In this document: in pieces, positions 50,136 to 61,142 of the stretch
Layout of the letters: each line of letters begins with the position of its first letter
Numbering within the stretch: position 1 is the stretch's first letter
From: Pseudomonas eucalypticola
GTDB lineage: Bacteria; Pseudomonadota; Gammaproteobacteria; Pseudomonadales; Pseudomonadaceae
DNA length: 64,000 bases
Assembly: GCF_013374995.1 (NCBI RefSeq)
Contig: NZ_CP056030.1
Coordinates: 6,294,501-6,358,500, forward strand
Reading direction: 5' to 3'
Translations under genes and position numbers: made by a program
Notes under the pieces: generated by a model
What the model saw: the letters and a program-made list of their open reading frames with translations, nothing else
The model's database searches: none
Told to the model about the DNA's origin: nothing

Positions 50136-51424
50136 GACCTTCACACGCACTGACTGCCCTGAGCATGGCCTTGCTGCTGAGCGCCTGTAATGGCGAAGGC
50201 GACAGCACCCAGGCCCACGGCCCCGACCCGAAATTGCCAACACCGGAACGCGGCCTGCTGCCCACGATGAAAATTGCCGAACCCGCGGCATGGGGCAGTG
50301 AAAAGCCATCGGTACCCGAAGGCTACACGATCAATGCGATCGCCACGGATTTGAAGATCCCGCGCCAGACACTGGTGCTGCCAAACGGCGATATCCTGGT
50401 GGCCGAAGGCAAAGGTGGCACAGAAGCAGCGCTCAAACCCAAGGACGTGATCGCGAGTCTGGTAAAAGCCCGGGGTACCACCCCGGTCAAAGGCGGCAAC
50501 CGCCTGACCCTGCTGCGCGACGCCGATGGGGATGGTACCTATGAGGTCAAAACCGTCTTTGCCGACAACCTCAATGCGCCCTACGGCCTGGCCTATGGCA
50601 ATGGCCATGTGTACGTCGCCAACCAGGACAGCCTGGTGCGCTTCGACTACACCGACGGCCAGACCAAGGCCAGCGGCCCCCCCACGAAAATTACCGACCT
50701 GCCCGGGCAGATCAACCACCACTGGACCAAATCTCTGGCCATCAGCCCTGATGGGCGTTTCCTGTACGTCGGTATCGGTTCGAACAGCAACATCACCGAA
50801 CGCGGCATGGAAGTGGAAATCGACCGCGCCAGGGTATGGGAAGTGGATGCGCAAACCGGTGCCCACCGCGCCTACGCGACGGGCCTGCGTAACCCCACTG
50901 CGCTCAGAATTCAGCCTGGCACGGGCAAACTGTGGGCGGTGGCCAATGAGCGCGACGAGCTGGGCCCGGATCTGGTGCCTGATTACCTGACATCCGTGAA
51001 AGACGGCGCCTTTTACGGCTGGCCCTACAGCTATTGGGGCCAGAACGTCGATACCCGCGCCCAGCCGCAAGACCCCGCCAAGGTCGCGGCGGCGATCAAG
51101 CCCGACTACAGCCTGGGTTCACACGTGGCGGCGCTGGGCGTGGATTTCTCCCAGGCGTCCATGGGCGAAAAATTCGCCCAAGGTGCATTCGTGGGCGAGC
51201 ACGGCAGCTGGAACCGCGAGAATCCAGTCGGCTACAAGGTAGTGTTCGTACCGTTCAGCAACGGGCAGCCCTCGGGCGAACCCGTTGACTTCGCCACCGG
51301 GTTTAGGGGTGCGGATGGGAAAACCAGGGGCCGGCCTGTGGGCGTGACGGTGGACCCCAAGGGGGCACTGATTATCGCCGATGATTTGTCGAATACGGTT
51401 TGGCGGGTGACGCGGAGGAAGTGA
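50132..51424 (+). CDS. PQQ-type sorbosone dehydrogenase-like lipoprotein
   Basis: This 430-residue protein has a lipoprotein signal (RPSHALTALSMALLLSAC, lipidated Cys about residue 19) and a six-bladed beta-propeller of the glucose/sorbosone dehydrogenase family. Signatures are VLPNGDILVAEGKGG, GLRNPTALRIQPGTGKLWAV and NERDELGPDLVPDYL. Members oxidise aldose sugars with PQQ in the periplasm; PQQ use here is inferred from family. ATG 50132 overlaps the membrane-protein stop codon. Full length and ends at a GC-rich stop region. Confidence 0.9.
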   Translation: MRPSHALTALSMALLLSACNGEGDSTQAHGPDPKLPTPERGLLPTMKIAEPAAWGSEKPSVPEGYTINAIATDLKIPRQTLVLPNGDILVAEGKGGTEAALKPKDVIASLVKARGTTPVKGGNRLTLLRDADGDGTYEVKTVFADNLNAPYGLAYGNGHVYVANQDSLVRFDYTDGQTKASGPPTKITDLPGQINHHWTKSLAISPDGRFLYVGIGSNSNITERGMEVEIDRARVWEVDAQTGAHRAYATGLRNPTALRIQPGTGKLWAVANERDELGPDLVPDYLTSVKDGAFYGWPYSYWGQNVDTRAQPQDPAKVAAAIKPDYSLGSHVAALGVDFSQASMGEKFAQGAFVGEHGSWNRENPVGYKVVFVPFSNGQPSGEPVDFATGFRGADGKTRGRPVGVTVDPKGALIIADDLSNTVWRVTRRK

Positions 51425-51506
51425 GCATGTGGGCTGACGGGGCCGAGGCAAGCTAGCCCCGTATCGCTAGGGCCTGTATGAAACGTATTCCAGCGAAGGC
51501 CTGTTT

Positions 51507-51814
51507 TCAATGCAGCATGGCCGGGTTGGGATGCATTTCGTACAGAGCCTGGTCAGGCTCAAAGGGGCGGCCTACCAGGCTGCTTAGACCCCTGGCAGCG
51601 ATGATCAGTGCAGGATCCGTTGGACATCCCTCAAAGTAATTCCATGCTCGCGCAGCAGCGTGATGCGCTGGCCCATGAGTGCATCATAGTCAGGGATCTC
51701 TCTGGTTGTAGCGAACAACTCCCTAATGCCGGTACGTCCCGCAATCGCAGGCCACAGCTCAGGCACCAGTACGCGTTCCAGGTCGATACAGGCCAGTTTG
51801 CTAAAGCTGCTCAT
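51507..51814 (-). pseudogene. thrH: Truncated thrH (phosphoserine phosphatase/homoserine phosphotransferase) remnant
   Basis: The open frame 51814-51605 encodes 69 residues that match the first third of ThrH (family about 205 residues): CIDLERVLVPELW, TGIRELFATTREIPDYDALM, LLREHGITLRDVQ. The usual Gly in LEGVLVPE is Arg here. The frame then stops, and none of the later phosphatase motifs follow. In another minus-strand frame the next about 100 bases read ARGLSSLVGRPFEPDQALYE and end at a stop (51507), looking like the C-terminal tail of an unrelated protein joined by a deletion. The ATG overlaps the LysE stop. Not expected to be functional. Confidence 0.75.
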
Positions 51815-52431
51815 CAGCGTCCCATCCCAGGCAGCACCAGGCTCAAGCCTAGTCCGATCAGAATGGTGCCGATCACTTTGTCGACTATATGCTGCCTGTC
51901 CAGCATGCGTTGACGCAGGGCCTCGGCTGAAAAGAACAGGGCAACGAAGCTGAACCAGAGCCAGTGCGAGAACGACATGAACAGTCCATAAGCGAAGTTG
52001 ATCGCCAGGCTGTTGCTGACTTGCACAACTTGGCTATAGGTAGCCACGACGAACAGCATGGTTTTCGGGTTTAGCGCATTGGTCAAAAAGCCCATGGCGA
52101 AAGCCTTGCCAGCGGAGGGGCGCGGACCGGTGGCGGTGCCCAGTTGCAGGGATGACTTGCTGGTCAGTGACTTCCAGCCCAGATAGATCAAGTAACCCGC
52201 GCCGAGGGCTTTCATGGCCATGAACAGCATTGGCGAATGGGTAATGACTAAAGCGATACCGAGCACGGTATAGAACACATGCACCTGCACGCCGCAGGCA
52301 ATGCCGAAAGCAGCCGTGAGCCCGATGCTACGCCCATAGGCGTAACTATTACGGGTGACCATCGCGAAGTCAGGACCTGGGCTGATCACCGCGAGGATAG
52401 TGATCGCGGCTACGGCTATTAATTCGTTCAT
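51814..52431 (-). CDS. LysE/RhtB-family amino-acid exporter
   Basis: This 205-residue inner-membrane exporter has six hydrophobic segments and the family start ELIAVAAITILAVISPGPDFA, then GIACGVQVHVFYTVLGIALV and GAGYLIYLGWKSLTS. It is intact, whereas the genes on both sides are damaged. RhtB-type carriers export threonine, homoserine or modified amino acids. Its neighbours (2OG dioxygenase and ThrH remnants, a LysR gene) suggest it once exported a hydroxylated or related amino acid (inference). Confidence 0.92.
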   Translation of the reverse strand: MNELIAVAAITILAVISPGPDFAMVTRNSYAYGRSIGLTAAFGIACGVQVHVFYTVLGIALVITHSPMLFMAMKALGAGYLIYLGWKSLTSKSSLQLGTATGPRPSAGKAFAMGFLTNALNPKTMLFVVATYSQVVQVSNSLAINFAYGLFMSFSHWLWFSFVALFFSAEALRQRMLDRQHIVDKVIGTILIGLGLSLVLPGMGR

Positions 52432-52476
52432 CCGAGGACTCCATGCGGCATGGGCTAGCCATGCCGCTATAGCGGA

Positions 52477-52904
52477 TCAGCGTTTGCTGAAAGTAATGAC
52501 TAGCACATCCCGGTAAGCGGGTTGCAGTGGGTCGAGCTGGATGATCGGGGTAACCCCATGCAGAGTCTGCTCATCGTTGACGATGGCCACCTCCATCGCC
52601 TCGGAGAGGGTGTACCGGCTCAAGGGGCGTTTGTGGCGGTCGCATATGCTGATTTCGCCATTAACCACGTTGACCCGATTGACCATCATCATGAATACGA
52701 AGTTGAGACCGTCGCGGTGCACGCCTTCCGGGGTAGGCGAAGCCGCCAGCTGCGAGGCATTAGCAGGCTCGCGATCTTGCGTGAGGACACCAGGGTAAAA
52801 TCCCTTTGCGCTACGATTTCACACAGATTTTGAATGCTGTACTGGCGGGCAAAACAAACCTCCTGTTGCTGGACCTGTGTGGTGGCACGTTCCATCAAGT
52901 TCAT
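52477..52904 (-). pseudogene. Broken 2-oxoglutarate/Fe(II) dioxygenase (PF10014-like)
   Basis: Start codon 52904 has an excellent AGGAGG site. The first frame gives MNLMERATTQVQQQEVCFAR through about RDFTLVSSR. Continuing the family sequence requires a frame change near 52775, after which the other frame reads QDREPANASQLAASPTPEGV, HRDGLNFVF and ends VLVITFSKR. The joined product is only about 142 residues, compared with about 220-250 for the family, and the N-terminal half of the dioxygenase domain is missing. Both a deletion and a frameshift are therefore indicated. The HRD iron-ligand motif and an HGVTPI distal region remain. The family includes isoleucine hydroxylase. Confidence 0.78.
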
Positions 52905-53028
52905 TGCTTCCTCCTCCCTGTTGGTCAAACTTGCACATGAGATGCAGTCAGGGACGAAGCATGGCAATTTGCCGGCTTGATGAAAAACGATTTATATTCC
53001 CCTTTATCTGTGAGAATTCATCGCGCAT

Positions 53029-53961
53029 ATGAAGCTACCCGCTCTGACCTCCTTCCATTTCTTTACTGTCGCAGCGCAAACCCAGAGCTTTGTTCAAGCC
53101 GCACGCTTACTGCATGTCACCCATGGTGCGGTTAGCCGCCAGGTGAGGCAGTTGGAGGAAGCAATCGGCGTCGAACTGTTCGAGCGCCGCAATCGGGCAA
53201 TTTTCCTGAACAGCGCTGGCAGGCAACTTTTCAACGTCACTCGGCCTTTCTTCGAACAGCTCGAAGGAACGCTTTACCAGTTGCAGCGGGATGCGCGCGA
53301 AGAAGTACTGGTCGTGTCTTGTGAACCGACCATCGCGATGAAATGGCTGATACCCCGTCTGCCCGATTTTCAAGCATCACACCCGAACCTGCAGTTGCAA
53401 CTGCTGGCTGCCGGTGGGCCTATCGACTTTGCCCGTTCAGGCGCAGACGTGGCGCTACGTCGGGACGACTTCTACTGGGATGAGTCGATTCACTGCGAAA
53501 CGATTTGTGAAGAATGGATCGGTCCGGTGTGCATTCCGGCTTTGTGGCCAGAGGGCCAGAAGTTAGATGATATGCCGCTTCTACGCAGTACGACTCGCCC
53601 ACTGGCTTGGAACAACTGGATGCGGCTGGCGGATGTCGCGGCGCCGGGGGCGATAAGAGTGGAATACGAGCATTTCTATCTCTGCATACAAGCAGCGGCT
53701 GCAGGGTTGGGCGTGGGCATGGCGTCCTTGCTCATGGTCCAGGATGAGCTGAAGTCGAGGCAGCTTATAGCTCCATTCGGCTTCACGCGGGATGGCTCCA
53801 GGTATTGCTTACTGTCGCCCGCCCGTTCGATGAGAGTTCCAAATGCAGGTTATTCCTTAAATGGATCACCAAGCAGATGGCAGACACCATTAAATGGTCA
53901 GGCGATTAATGCTAGCCAGCGACCGGTGCGCTTCGTTTGTTTACCTGCGCAGGCAGGCTAA
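53029..53961 (+). CDS. LysR-family regulator with frameshifted C-terminus
   Basis: As read, this is a 310-residue GcvA-like LysR regulator: HTH in residues 4-60 (FFTVAAQTQSFVQAARLLHVTHGAVSRQVRQLE in segments) and an effector domain to about residue 268. After SPARS the frame gives a non-family tail (MRVPNAGYSLNG...). One base shifted, the DNA reads FDESSKCRLFLKWITKQMAD and stops at 53909, which is the expected ending. A single-base deletion near 53829 therefore replaced about the last 25 residues. DNA binding may survive. It is divergent from the dioxygenase remnant and was probably its regulator. Confidence 0.8.
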   Translation: MKLPALTSFHFFTVAAQTQSFVQAARLLHVTHGAVSRQVRQLEEAIGVELFERRNRAIFLNSAGRQLFNVTRPFFEQLEGTLYQLQRDAREEVLVVSCEPTIAMKWLIPRLPDFQASHPNLQLQLLAAGGPIDFARSGADVALRRDDFYWDESIHCETICEEWIGPVCIPALWPEGQKLDDMPLLRSTTRPLAWNNWMRLADVAAPGAIRVEYEHFYLCIQAAAAGLGVGMASLLMVQDELKSRQLIAPFGFTRDGSRYCLLSPARSMRVPNAGYSLNGSPSRWQTPLNGQAINASQRPVRFVCLPAQAG

Positions 53962-53983
53962 GTGGCGCTGGCCAGTATCAGCA

Positions 53984-54004
53984 CGGTAGCCGGTAGCCGG
54001 TAGC
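53984..54004. repeat. Three tandem CGGTAGC heptamers
   Basis: CGGTAGC occurs three times head to tail in the noncoding gap between the LysR gene and glmS. It is probably slippage-prone simple sequence. Confidence 0.7.
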
Positions 54005-54095
54005 CGGGGCTGACACCCTCGGCCACCTGCGACAGCTTTAGTTCCCGTGCGGCAGACTTAATTCCCAAAATCTAGGCACCTACCCGATAACCCCT

Positions 54096-55931
54096 TTATT
54101 CCACAGTCACCGACTTCGCCAGATTGCGCGGCTGATCAACGTCCGTACCTTTCAGCACCGCGACGTAGTACGACAGCAACTGCAACGGAATCGTGTACAG
54201 GATCGGTGCCAACGCATCGACGATGTGCGGCATCGCCACCACATGGGTTCCCGGGCCATCGCGGAACTCGGCCTGGGCGTCGGCGAAGACGATCAACTCG
54301 CCGCCGCGGGCGCGCACTTCCTGCAGGTTGGACTTGAGCTTCTCCAGCAGCTCGTTGTTCGGCGCCACGGTCACTACCGGCATGTCCTTGTCGACCAGCG
54401 CCAGCGGGCCGTGCTTGAGCTCACCTGCCGGATACGCTTCGGCGTGGATGTAGGAAATCTCCTTGAGCTTCAGCGCGCCTTCCATCGCTACCGGGAACTG
54501 GGCACCGCGGCCAAGGAACAGCGTGTGGTGTTTTTCGGCAAATAGCTGGGCAACCTTTTCCACCGTGCCATCCATGGCCAGGGCTTCACCCAGGCGAGTG
54601 GGCAGGCGGCGGAGTTCTTCCACCAGCTCGGCTTCGACACCCGCTTCCAGCGTACCCTTCACCTGCCCCAGGGACAGGGTCAGCAACATCAGGGCTACCA
54701 GTTGCGTGGTGAACGCCTTGGTGGAGGCAACGCCGATCTCAGGGCCTGCTTGGGTCAGCAGGGTCAGGTCCGACTCACGCACCAGCGAACTGATGCCGAC
54801 GTTGCAGATGGCCAGGCTGCCGAGGAAGCCCAGCTCCTTGGCGTTACGCAGGGCGGCCAGGGTATCGGCGGTTTCGCCGGACTGGGAAATGGACACGAAC
54901 AGGGTGTCAGGCTGCACCACGACACGGCGGTAACGGAACTCGCTGGCCACCTCCACCTGGCAGGGAATACCCGCCAGGCTTTCCAGCCAGTAACGGGCGA
55001 CCATCCCGGCGTGGTAGCTGGTACCACAGGCGACGATCTGCACGTTGCGCACCTTGGCGAACAATTCGGCGGCCTGAGGGCCGAAAGCCTGTACCAGCAC
55101 TTGCTCCTGGCCCAGGCGGCCTTCCAGAGTGCGTTGCACCACCCGTGGCTGCTCGTGAATCTCCTTGAGCATGAAGTGACGGAATTCACCCTTGTCCGCC
55201 GCTTCGGCACCTTCGTGGTATTGCACGCTCTCGCGCTGCACCGGCTGGCCGTCGCTGTTCCAGATGCTCACCTTTTCCCGGGTGATCTGCGCGATATCGC
55301 CCTCTTCAAGGTACATGAAGCGGTCAGTGACCTGGCGCAGGGCCAACTGGTCGGAGGCCAGGAAGTTCTCACCCAGGCCCAGGCCGATTACCAGCGGGCT
55401 GCCACTGCGGGCGGCCACCAGGCGGTCGGGCTGCGCTTGATGAATGGCCGCCAGGCCATACGCGCCATGCAGTTCCTTGACGGTTGCCTTGAGCGCATCG
55501 ACCAGGTCGGGCAGGGTCTTAAGGTGGTGGTGCAGCAAGTGGGCGATGACTTCGGTATCGGTATCGGAGGCGAAGGCGTAGCCCATGCCTTTCAAGCGCT
55601 CACGCAGCACTTCATGGTTTTCGATAATGCCGTTGTGCACGACGGCCACGGTATCGCTGGAGAAGTGGGGGTGGGCGTTGCGCTCGGTGGGTGCACCATG
55701 GGTGGCCCAGCGGGTATGGGCGATACCCAACTGCCCTACCAGCGGGTCACTCGCCAGGGCTGCTTCCAGCTCGCTGACCTTGCCCACGCGGCGGCGGCGC
55801 TGCACGCCATCGGTGTTGGTGTACACGGCCACGCCGGCGCTGTCATAGCCACGGTACTCCAGGCGCTTGAGGCCTTCGAGCAGGATGGCGGTGATGTTAC
55901 GTTCGGCGATGGCGCCTACGATTCCACACAT
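54096..55931 (-). CDS. glmS: Glutamine-fructose-6-phosphate aminotransferase GlmS
   Basis: This 611-residue GlmS has the catalytic N-terminal Cys2 ([12 protein letters not shown]) of the glutaminase domain, [18 protein letters not shown] near 75-92, two SIS isomerase domains ([17 protein letters not shown] near 300; [24 protein letters not shown] near 480), and the closing [11 protein letters not shown]. It makes glucosamine-6-phosphate for peptidoglycan and LPS. It lies 11 bases after the DeoR-type regulator stop on the same strand. The glmS downstream region is a classic Tn7 attachment target; no Tn7 ends are seen here. Confidence 0.97.
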   Translation of the reverse strand: MCGIVGAIAERNITAILLEGLKRLEYRGYDSAGVAVYTNTDGVQRRRRVGKVSELEAALASDPLVGQLGIAHTRWATHGAPTERNAHPHFSSDTVAVVHNGIIENHEVLRERLKGMGYAFASDTDTEVIAHLLHHHLKTLPDLVDALKATVKELHGAYGLAAIHQAQPDRLVAARSGSPLVIGLGLGENFLASDQLALRQVTDRFMYLEEGDIAQITREKVSIWNSDGQPVQRESVQYHEGAEAADKGEFRHFMLKEIHEQPRVVQRTLEGRLGQEQVLVQAFGPQAAELFAKVRNVQIVACGTSYHAGMVARYWLESLAGIPCQVEVASEFRYRRVVVQPDTLFVSISQSGETADTLAALRNAKELGFLGSLAICNVGISSLVRESDLTLLTQAGPEIGVASTKAFTTQLVALMLLTLSLGQVKGTLEAGVEAELVEELRRLPTRLGEALAMDGTVEKVAQLFAEKHHTLFLGRGAQFPVAMEGALKLKEISYIHAEAYPAGELKHGPLALVDKDMPVVTVAPNNELLEKLKSNLQEVRARGGELIVFADAQAEFRDGPGTHVVAMPHIVDALAPILYTIPLQLLSYYVAVLKGTDVDQPRNLAKSVTVE

Positions 55932-55942
55932 GAGTTGTTCTC

Positions 55943-56710
55943 CTAGCTGGCGGCGGCGCAGATAAGGTTGATACCGCGGGCCTGAATCTGGTCGCGTGCC
56001 GTCTGCGGCAGGCGATCATCGGTAATGAGGGTGTGTACACTGCTCCAGGGCAGTTCCAGGTTGGGAATCTTGCGGCCTACCTTGTCGGACTCGACCATCA
56101 CGATCACTTCGCGGGCCACTTCTGCCATTACCCGGCTCAAGCCGAGCAGTTCATTGAAGGTGGTGGTGCCTCGCGCCAGGTCGATGCCATCGGCACCGAT
56201 GAACAGCTGATCGAAGTCGTACGAACGCAGCACCTGTTCGGCGACCTGGCCCTGAAAGGACTCGGAATGCGGGTCCCAGGTGCCGCCGGTCATCAACAGC
56301 ACGGGCTCGTGCTCCAACTCACTGAGGGCGTTGGCCACATGCAACGAATTGGTCATTACCACCAACCCGGGCTGATGAGCCAGTTCGGGGATCATCGCGG
56401 CGGTGGTGCTGCCGCTGTCGATGATGATGCGGGCGTGCTCGCGAATCTTTCCCACGGCCGCGCGCGCAATGGCCTGCTTGTGGATAGAAACGCTTCGCGC
56501 CTGCTCGGCGATCATTTCCTGAGGCACGGGGATCGCGCCGCCGTAACGACGCAACAACAGCCCATTGCTTTCCAAGGCAGCCAAATCCTTGCGAATGGTG
56601 ACTTCGGAAGTTTCGAAGCGACGAGCCAGCGCGTCGACACTCACCTCGCCCTGTTCATTGAGCAGGGCAAGAATGTTGTGACGGCGCTGGGGAGTGTTGC
56701 GTTTCGACAT
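55943..56710 (-). CDS. glmR: DeoR-family regulator (GlmR)
   Basis: This 255-residue DeoR/GlpR-type regulator has an N-terminal HTH ([35 protein letters not shown] in segments, 8-45) and a C-terminal sugar-phosphate-sensing domain ([15 protein letters not shown] near 96; [20 protein letters not shown] near 165). Located between glmU and glmS, all on the minus strand, it most likely controls amino-sugar synthesis. The Pseudomonas gene at this place is called glmR. Full length. Confidence 0.92.
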   Translation of the reverse strand: MSKRNTPQRRHNILALLNEQGEVSVDALARRFETSEVTIRKDLAALESNGLLLRRYGGAIPVPQEMIAEQARSVSIHKQAIARAAVGKIREHARIIIDSGSTTAAMIPELAHQPGLVVMTNSLHVANALSELEHEPVLLMTGGTWDPHSESFQGQVAEQVLRSYDFDQLFIGADGIDLARGTTTFNELLGLSRVMAEVAREVIVMVESDKVGRKIPNLELPWSSVHTLITDDRLPQTARDQIQARGINLICAAAS

Positions 56711-56832
56711 GGCGGCTTTTAAGTTTCGATCCGAAAGATAACGGAAGTAATCAAAACCTATCGCCGAGTTTTCGTCAAGTGAACTGTGATCCGGGTGACG
56801 ACAGGCGCTTGAATCAACTTATCCACAACGAC

Positions 56833-56860
56833 GTAGCCGCAGCCTGGCGGCAGCGGCTAC
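56833..56860. repeat. REP-like palindrome, copy 2
   Basis: Identical over 28 bases to the element at 14521-14548 (outer arms GTAGCCGC / GCGGCTAC). It lies after the glmU stop. A perfect TTATCCACA (56819-56827) is immediately beside it. Confidence 0.8.
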
Positions 56861-56876
56861 GGTGTGTTTGGATATC

Positions 56877-58244
56877 TCAAGACTTCCTGATTTTCTCAGG
56901 GCGCTTCCAGCCGTCGATGTTGCGCTGGCGGGCACGGCCCACAGCCAGCTGGCCTGCGGGCACTTCCTGAGTAATGGTCGAGCCTGCGGCAGTCGTGGCC
57001 CCGGCCTGGATATCCACAGGCGCCACCAACGAGTTGTTGGAGCCGATGAACACGTCCTCACCCATCACCGTGCGCCACTTGTTGGCGCCATCGTAGTTGC
57101 AGGTGATGGTGCCGGCGCCGATGTTGGTGCGTGCACCAATGTCGGCGTCGCCCAGATAGGCCAGGTGGCCCGCCTTGGCGTCTTCGTGCATGTGGGTATT
57201 TTTCAGTTCCACGAAGTTACCCACATGGGCACGCGCGTCCATCACAGTACCCGGGCGCAAGCGCGCGAACGGACCCGCATCGCTGCCCTCGCCCATTACC
57301 GCGCCGTCCAGGTGGGTGTTGGCCTTCAGCACCACGCCTTGGCGCAAGGTGCTGTCCTTGATGTAACAGTTCGGGCCGATGACCACGTCGTCCTCGATCA
57401 CTACCTTGCCTTCCAGGATCACGTTGACGTCGATCAGCACGTCACGACCGACAGTGACCTCACCGCGTACGTCGAAGCGTGCCGGGTCGCGCAGGGTGAC
57501 ACCCTGGGCCATCAGGCGGCGGCCTTCGCGCAATTGATAGTGGCGCTCCAGCTCGGCCAGTTGCCGACGGTCATTGGCACCCTGCACTTCCATGGCATCG
57601 AGAGGCTGTTCGGTGGCAACCACCAGGCCATCGCTGACCGCCATGGCGATGACGTCGGTCAGGTAGTACTCGCCCTGGGCGTTGTGGTTGGACAGGCGCC
57701 CCAGCCATTCGGCCAGGCGCTTGCCCGGTACGGCGAGAATGCCGGTGTTGCCTTCGTTGATGGCGCGCTGCGCTTGGCTGGCATCCTTGTGCTCAACGAT
57801 GGCACTGACATTCCCCGCCCCATCGCGAACGATGCGCCCATAGCCGGTAGGGTCGGCCAGATTGACGGTCAGCAGGCCCAGTTGCTCTGGGGTAACCAGT
57901 GCAAGCAGACGCTTGAGGGTGTCGACCTCGATCAGCGGCACGTCGCCGTAGAGGATCAACACGGTTTCAGCCGTCAGGGCAGGCAGCGCCTGGGCCACGG
58001 CGTGGCCGGTGCCCAATTGCTGGTCCTGCAGGACGAAATTGAGGTCGGGGGCGGCCAGGCGTTCGCGCACCAGATCGGCACCGTGGCCGATCACTACATG
58101 AATACCGTTGGGCGCCAGTTGCCGGGCGCTGTGGATAACATGGCCGAGCATGGAGTTGCCCGCTACCGGGTGCAGAACCTTGGGAATGGCCGAGCGCATG
58201 CGCGTGCCCTGGCCTGCAGCAAGAATGACGATATCGAGGGACAT
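56877..58244 (-). CDS. glmU: Bifunctional GlmU (GlcNAc-1-P uridyltransferase/GlcN-1-P acetyltransferase)
   Basis: This 455-residue enzyme has an N-terminal uridyltransferase ([22 protein letters not shown], 8-29) and a C-terminal left-handed beta-helix acetyltransferase (hexapeptide repeats from about 250; [19 protein letters not shown] near 345; [15 protein letters not shown] near 380). It makes UDP-N-acetylglucosamine from the product of the GlmS/GlmM steps. Full length, on the same strand as the atp genes but separated from them by a terminator. The coding DNA contains a perfect DnaA-box 9-mer (58130-58138). Confidence 0.97.
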   Translation of the reverse strand: MSLDIVILAAGQGTRMRSAIPKVLHPVAGNSMLGHVIHSARQLAPNGIHVVIGHGADLVRERLAAPDLNFVLQDQQLGTGHAVAQALPALTAETVLILYGDVPLIEVDTLKRLLALVTPEQLGLLTVNLADPTGYGRIVRDGAGNVSAIVEHKDASQAQRAINEGNTGILAVPGKRLAEWLGRLSNHNAQGEYYLTDVIAMAVSDGLVVATEQPLDAMEVQGANDRRQLAELERHYQLREGRRLMAQGVTLRDPARFDVRGEVTVGRDVLIDVNVILEGKVVIEDDVVIGPNCYIKDSTLRQGVVLKANTHLDGAVMGEGSDAGPFARLRPGTVMDARAHVGNFVELKNTHMHEDAKAGHLAYLGDADIGARTNIGAGTITCNYDGANKWRTVMGEDVFIGSNNSLVAPVDIQAGATTAAGSTITQEVPAGQLAVGRARQRNIDGWKRPEKIRKS

Positions 58245-58306
58245 TGACTGGCTACCAATGCGAAGCGGTCGGCAACGGCGACCGAAGAATGAAAAGCGGA
58301 AAAAAG

Positions 58307-58333
58307 AAAAAGGGTAGCCGAGGCTACCCTTTT
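58307..58333 (-). terminator. Terminator of the atp operon
   Basis: AGGGTAGCC (58311-58319) pairs with GGCTACCCT (58322-58330). Read on the minus strand, the hairpin is followed by TTTTTCTTTTTT. It lies 25 bases after the atpC stop. Confidence 0.92.
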
Positions 58334-58357
58334 ACTCAATCGCACAGAGGCTGCGGC

Positions 58358-58783
58358 TTATTTGCCGAACTTCTTGCGGATCTGCTGAACGGTGCGCAGC
58401 TGGGCTGCGGCCTCGGCCAGACGTGCGGCAGCAGCGCCGTAGTCGAAGTCGGCGCCTTGCTCGTTCAGGGCCTTCTCAGCAGCCTTGACGGCTTCCTGAG
58501 CGGAGGCTTCGTCCAGGTCGGCAGCACGCTGCACGGTGTCGGCAAGAACCTTGACCATGTTCGGCTGAACCTCGAGGAAACCACCGGAGATGTAGAACAC
58601 CTCCTCTTCCCCACCCTGCTTGATCAAGCGGATCGGACCTGGCTTCAGATTAGTGAGCAACGGTGCGTGGCCCAGGGCAACGCCCAGGTCACCCAGTTCA
58701 CCGTGTGCAATCACCATCTCGACCAGGCCGGAGAAGATTTCCCCTTCCGCGCTGACGATATCGCAATGGACTGTCATAGCCAT
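58358..58783 (-). CDS. atpC: ATP synthase F1 subunit epsilon
   Basis: This 141-residue epsilon subunit has an N-terminal beta-sandwich ([20 protein letters not shown], then [17 protein letters not shown]) and a C-terminal two-helix hairpin ([20 protein letters not shown]). It couples rotation to catalysis and can inhibit ATPase activity. It is the last gene of the operon, 44 bases after atpD, and is followed by the terminator. Confidence 0.97.
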   Translation of the reverse strand: MAMTVHCDIVSAEGEIFSGLVEMVIAHGELGDLGVALGHAPLLTNLKPGPIRLIKQGGEEEVFYISGGFLEVQPNMVKVLADTVQRAADLDEASAQEAVKAAEKALNEQGADFDYGAAAARLAEAAAQLRTVQQIRKKFGK

Positions 58784-58827
58784 CTGCTTGCCTCAACCTG
58801 ATTAGCGCCCGTTGCCGGGCGCCGGGA

Positions 58828-60231
<1,404 letters not shown>

Positions 60232-61092
60232 TTAAACCGCGGCAGCGCCGCCGACGATTTCCGAGATCTCTTGGGTGATCGCAGCCTGACGCGCCTTGTT
60301 GTAGACCAGCTGCAATTCGCTGATCAGGTCGCCGGCGTTGTCGGTGGCGTTTTTCATCGCGATCATCCGCGCAGCCTGCTCGGCCGCGTTGTTCTCGACC
60401 ACCGCCTGGTAGACCTGCGACTCCACGTACCGAACCATCAGGCCGTCCAGCAGCTCCTTGGCGTCGGGTTCGTAGAGGTAGTCCCAGTGGTGCTTGAGTT
60501 CTTGATCCGGGGTTGCGACCAACGGAACCAATTGCTCGACCGTTGGCTTTTGCGTCATGGTATTCACGAACTTGTTGGACACCACGGACAGGCGATCAAT
60601 ACGGCCATCCAGGTAGGCATCCAGCATCACCTTGACGCTGCCGATCAGATCATTGATCGATGGCTCTTCGCCCAGGTGGCTGATCGCTGCAACGACGTTG
60701 CCGCCGAAGTTGCGGAAGAATGCCGCACCCTTGGCGCCGACCACGCACAGATCGATCTCGACGCCGCGCTCGCGGTTTACCGCCATGTCCTTGACCAGGG
60801 CCTTGAACAGGTTGGTATTCAAGCCGCCGCACAGACCACGGTCACTGCTCACCACGACGTAACCGACGCGCTTTACTTCGCGGTCGATCATGAACGGGTG
60901 GCGGTATTCCGGGTTGGCGTTGGCCAGATGTCCAATCACCTGGCGGATATGCTCCGCGTAGGGACGGCTGGCTGCCATGCGCATTTGAGCCTTGCGCATT
61001 TTGCTGACCGCCACTTTTTCCATGGCGCTGGTAATTTTTTGCGTGCTTTTGATGCTCGCAATCTTACTGCGAATCTCTTTTGCGCCTGCCAT
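60232..61092 (-). CDS. atpG: ATP synthase F1 subunit gamma
   Basis: This 286-residue central-stalk subunit has an N-terminal helix ([20 protein letters not shown]), the [15 protein letters not shown] segment (about 79-93), and the C-terminal [20 protein letters not shown] that sits in the beta hexamer. Full length. Confidence 0.97.
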   Translation of the reverse strand: MAGAKEIRSKIASIKSTQKITSAMEKVAVSKMRKAQMRMAASRPYAEHIRQVIGHLANANPEYRHPFMIDREVKRVGYVVVSSDRGLCGGLNTNLFKALVKDMAVNRERGVEIDLCVVGAKGAAFFRNFGGNVVAAISHLGEEPSINDLIGSVKVMLDAYLDGRIDRLSVVSNKFVNTMTQKPTVEQLVPLVATPDQELKHHWDYLYEPDAKELLDGLMVRYVESQVYQAVVENNAAEQAARMIAMKNATDNAGDLISELQLVYNKARQAAITQEISEIVGGAAAV

Positions 61093-61142
61093 GTAACACC
61101 TATCAGGTTAGCAAGCGGGAGCCTCGCGGCTCCCGCTGCGGC

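Noticed and set aside
53962..54095. Tn7 insertion at the glmS attachment region
   Set aside because: No Tn7 end repeats or tns genes are present downstream of glmS; only a short simple repeat is seen.
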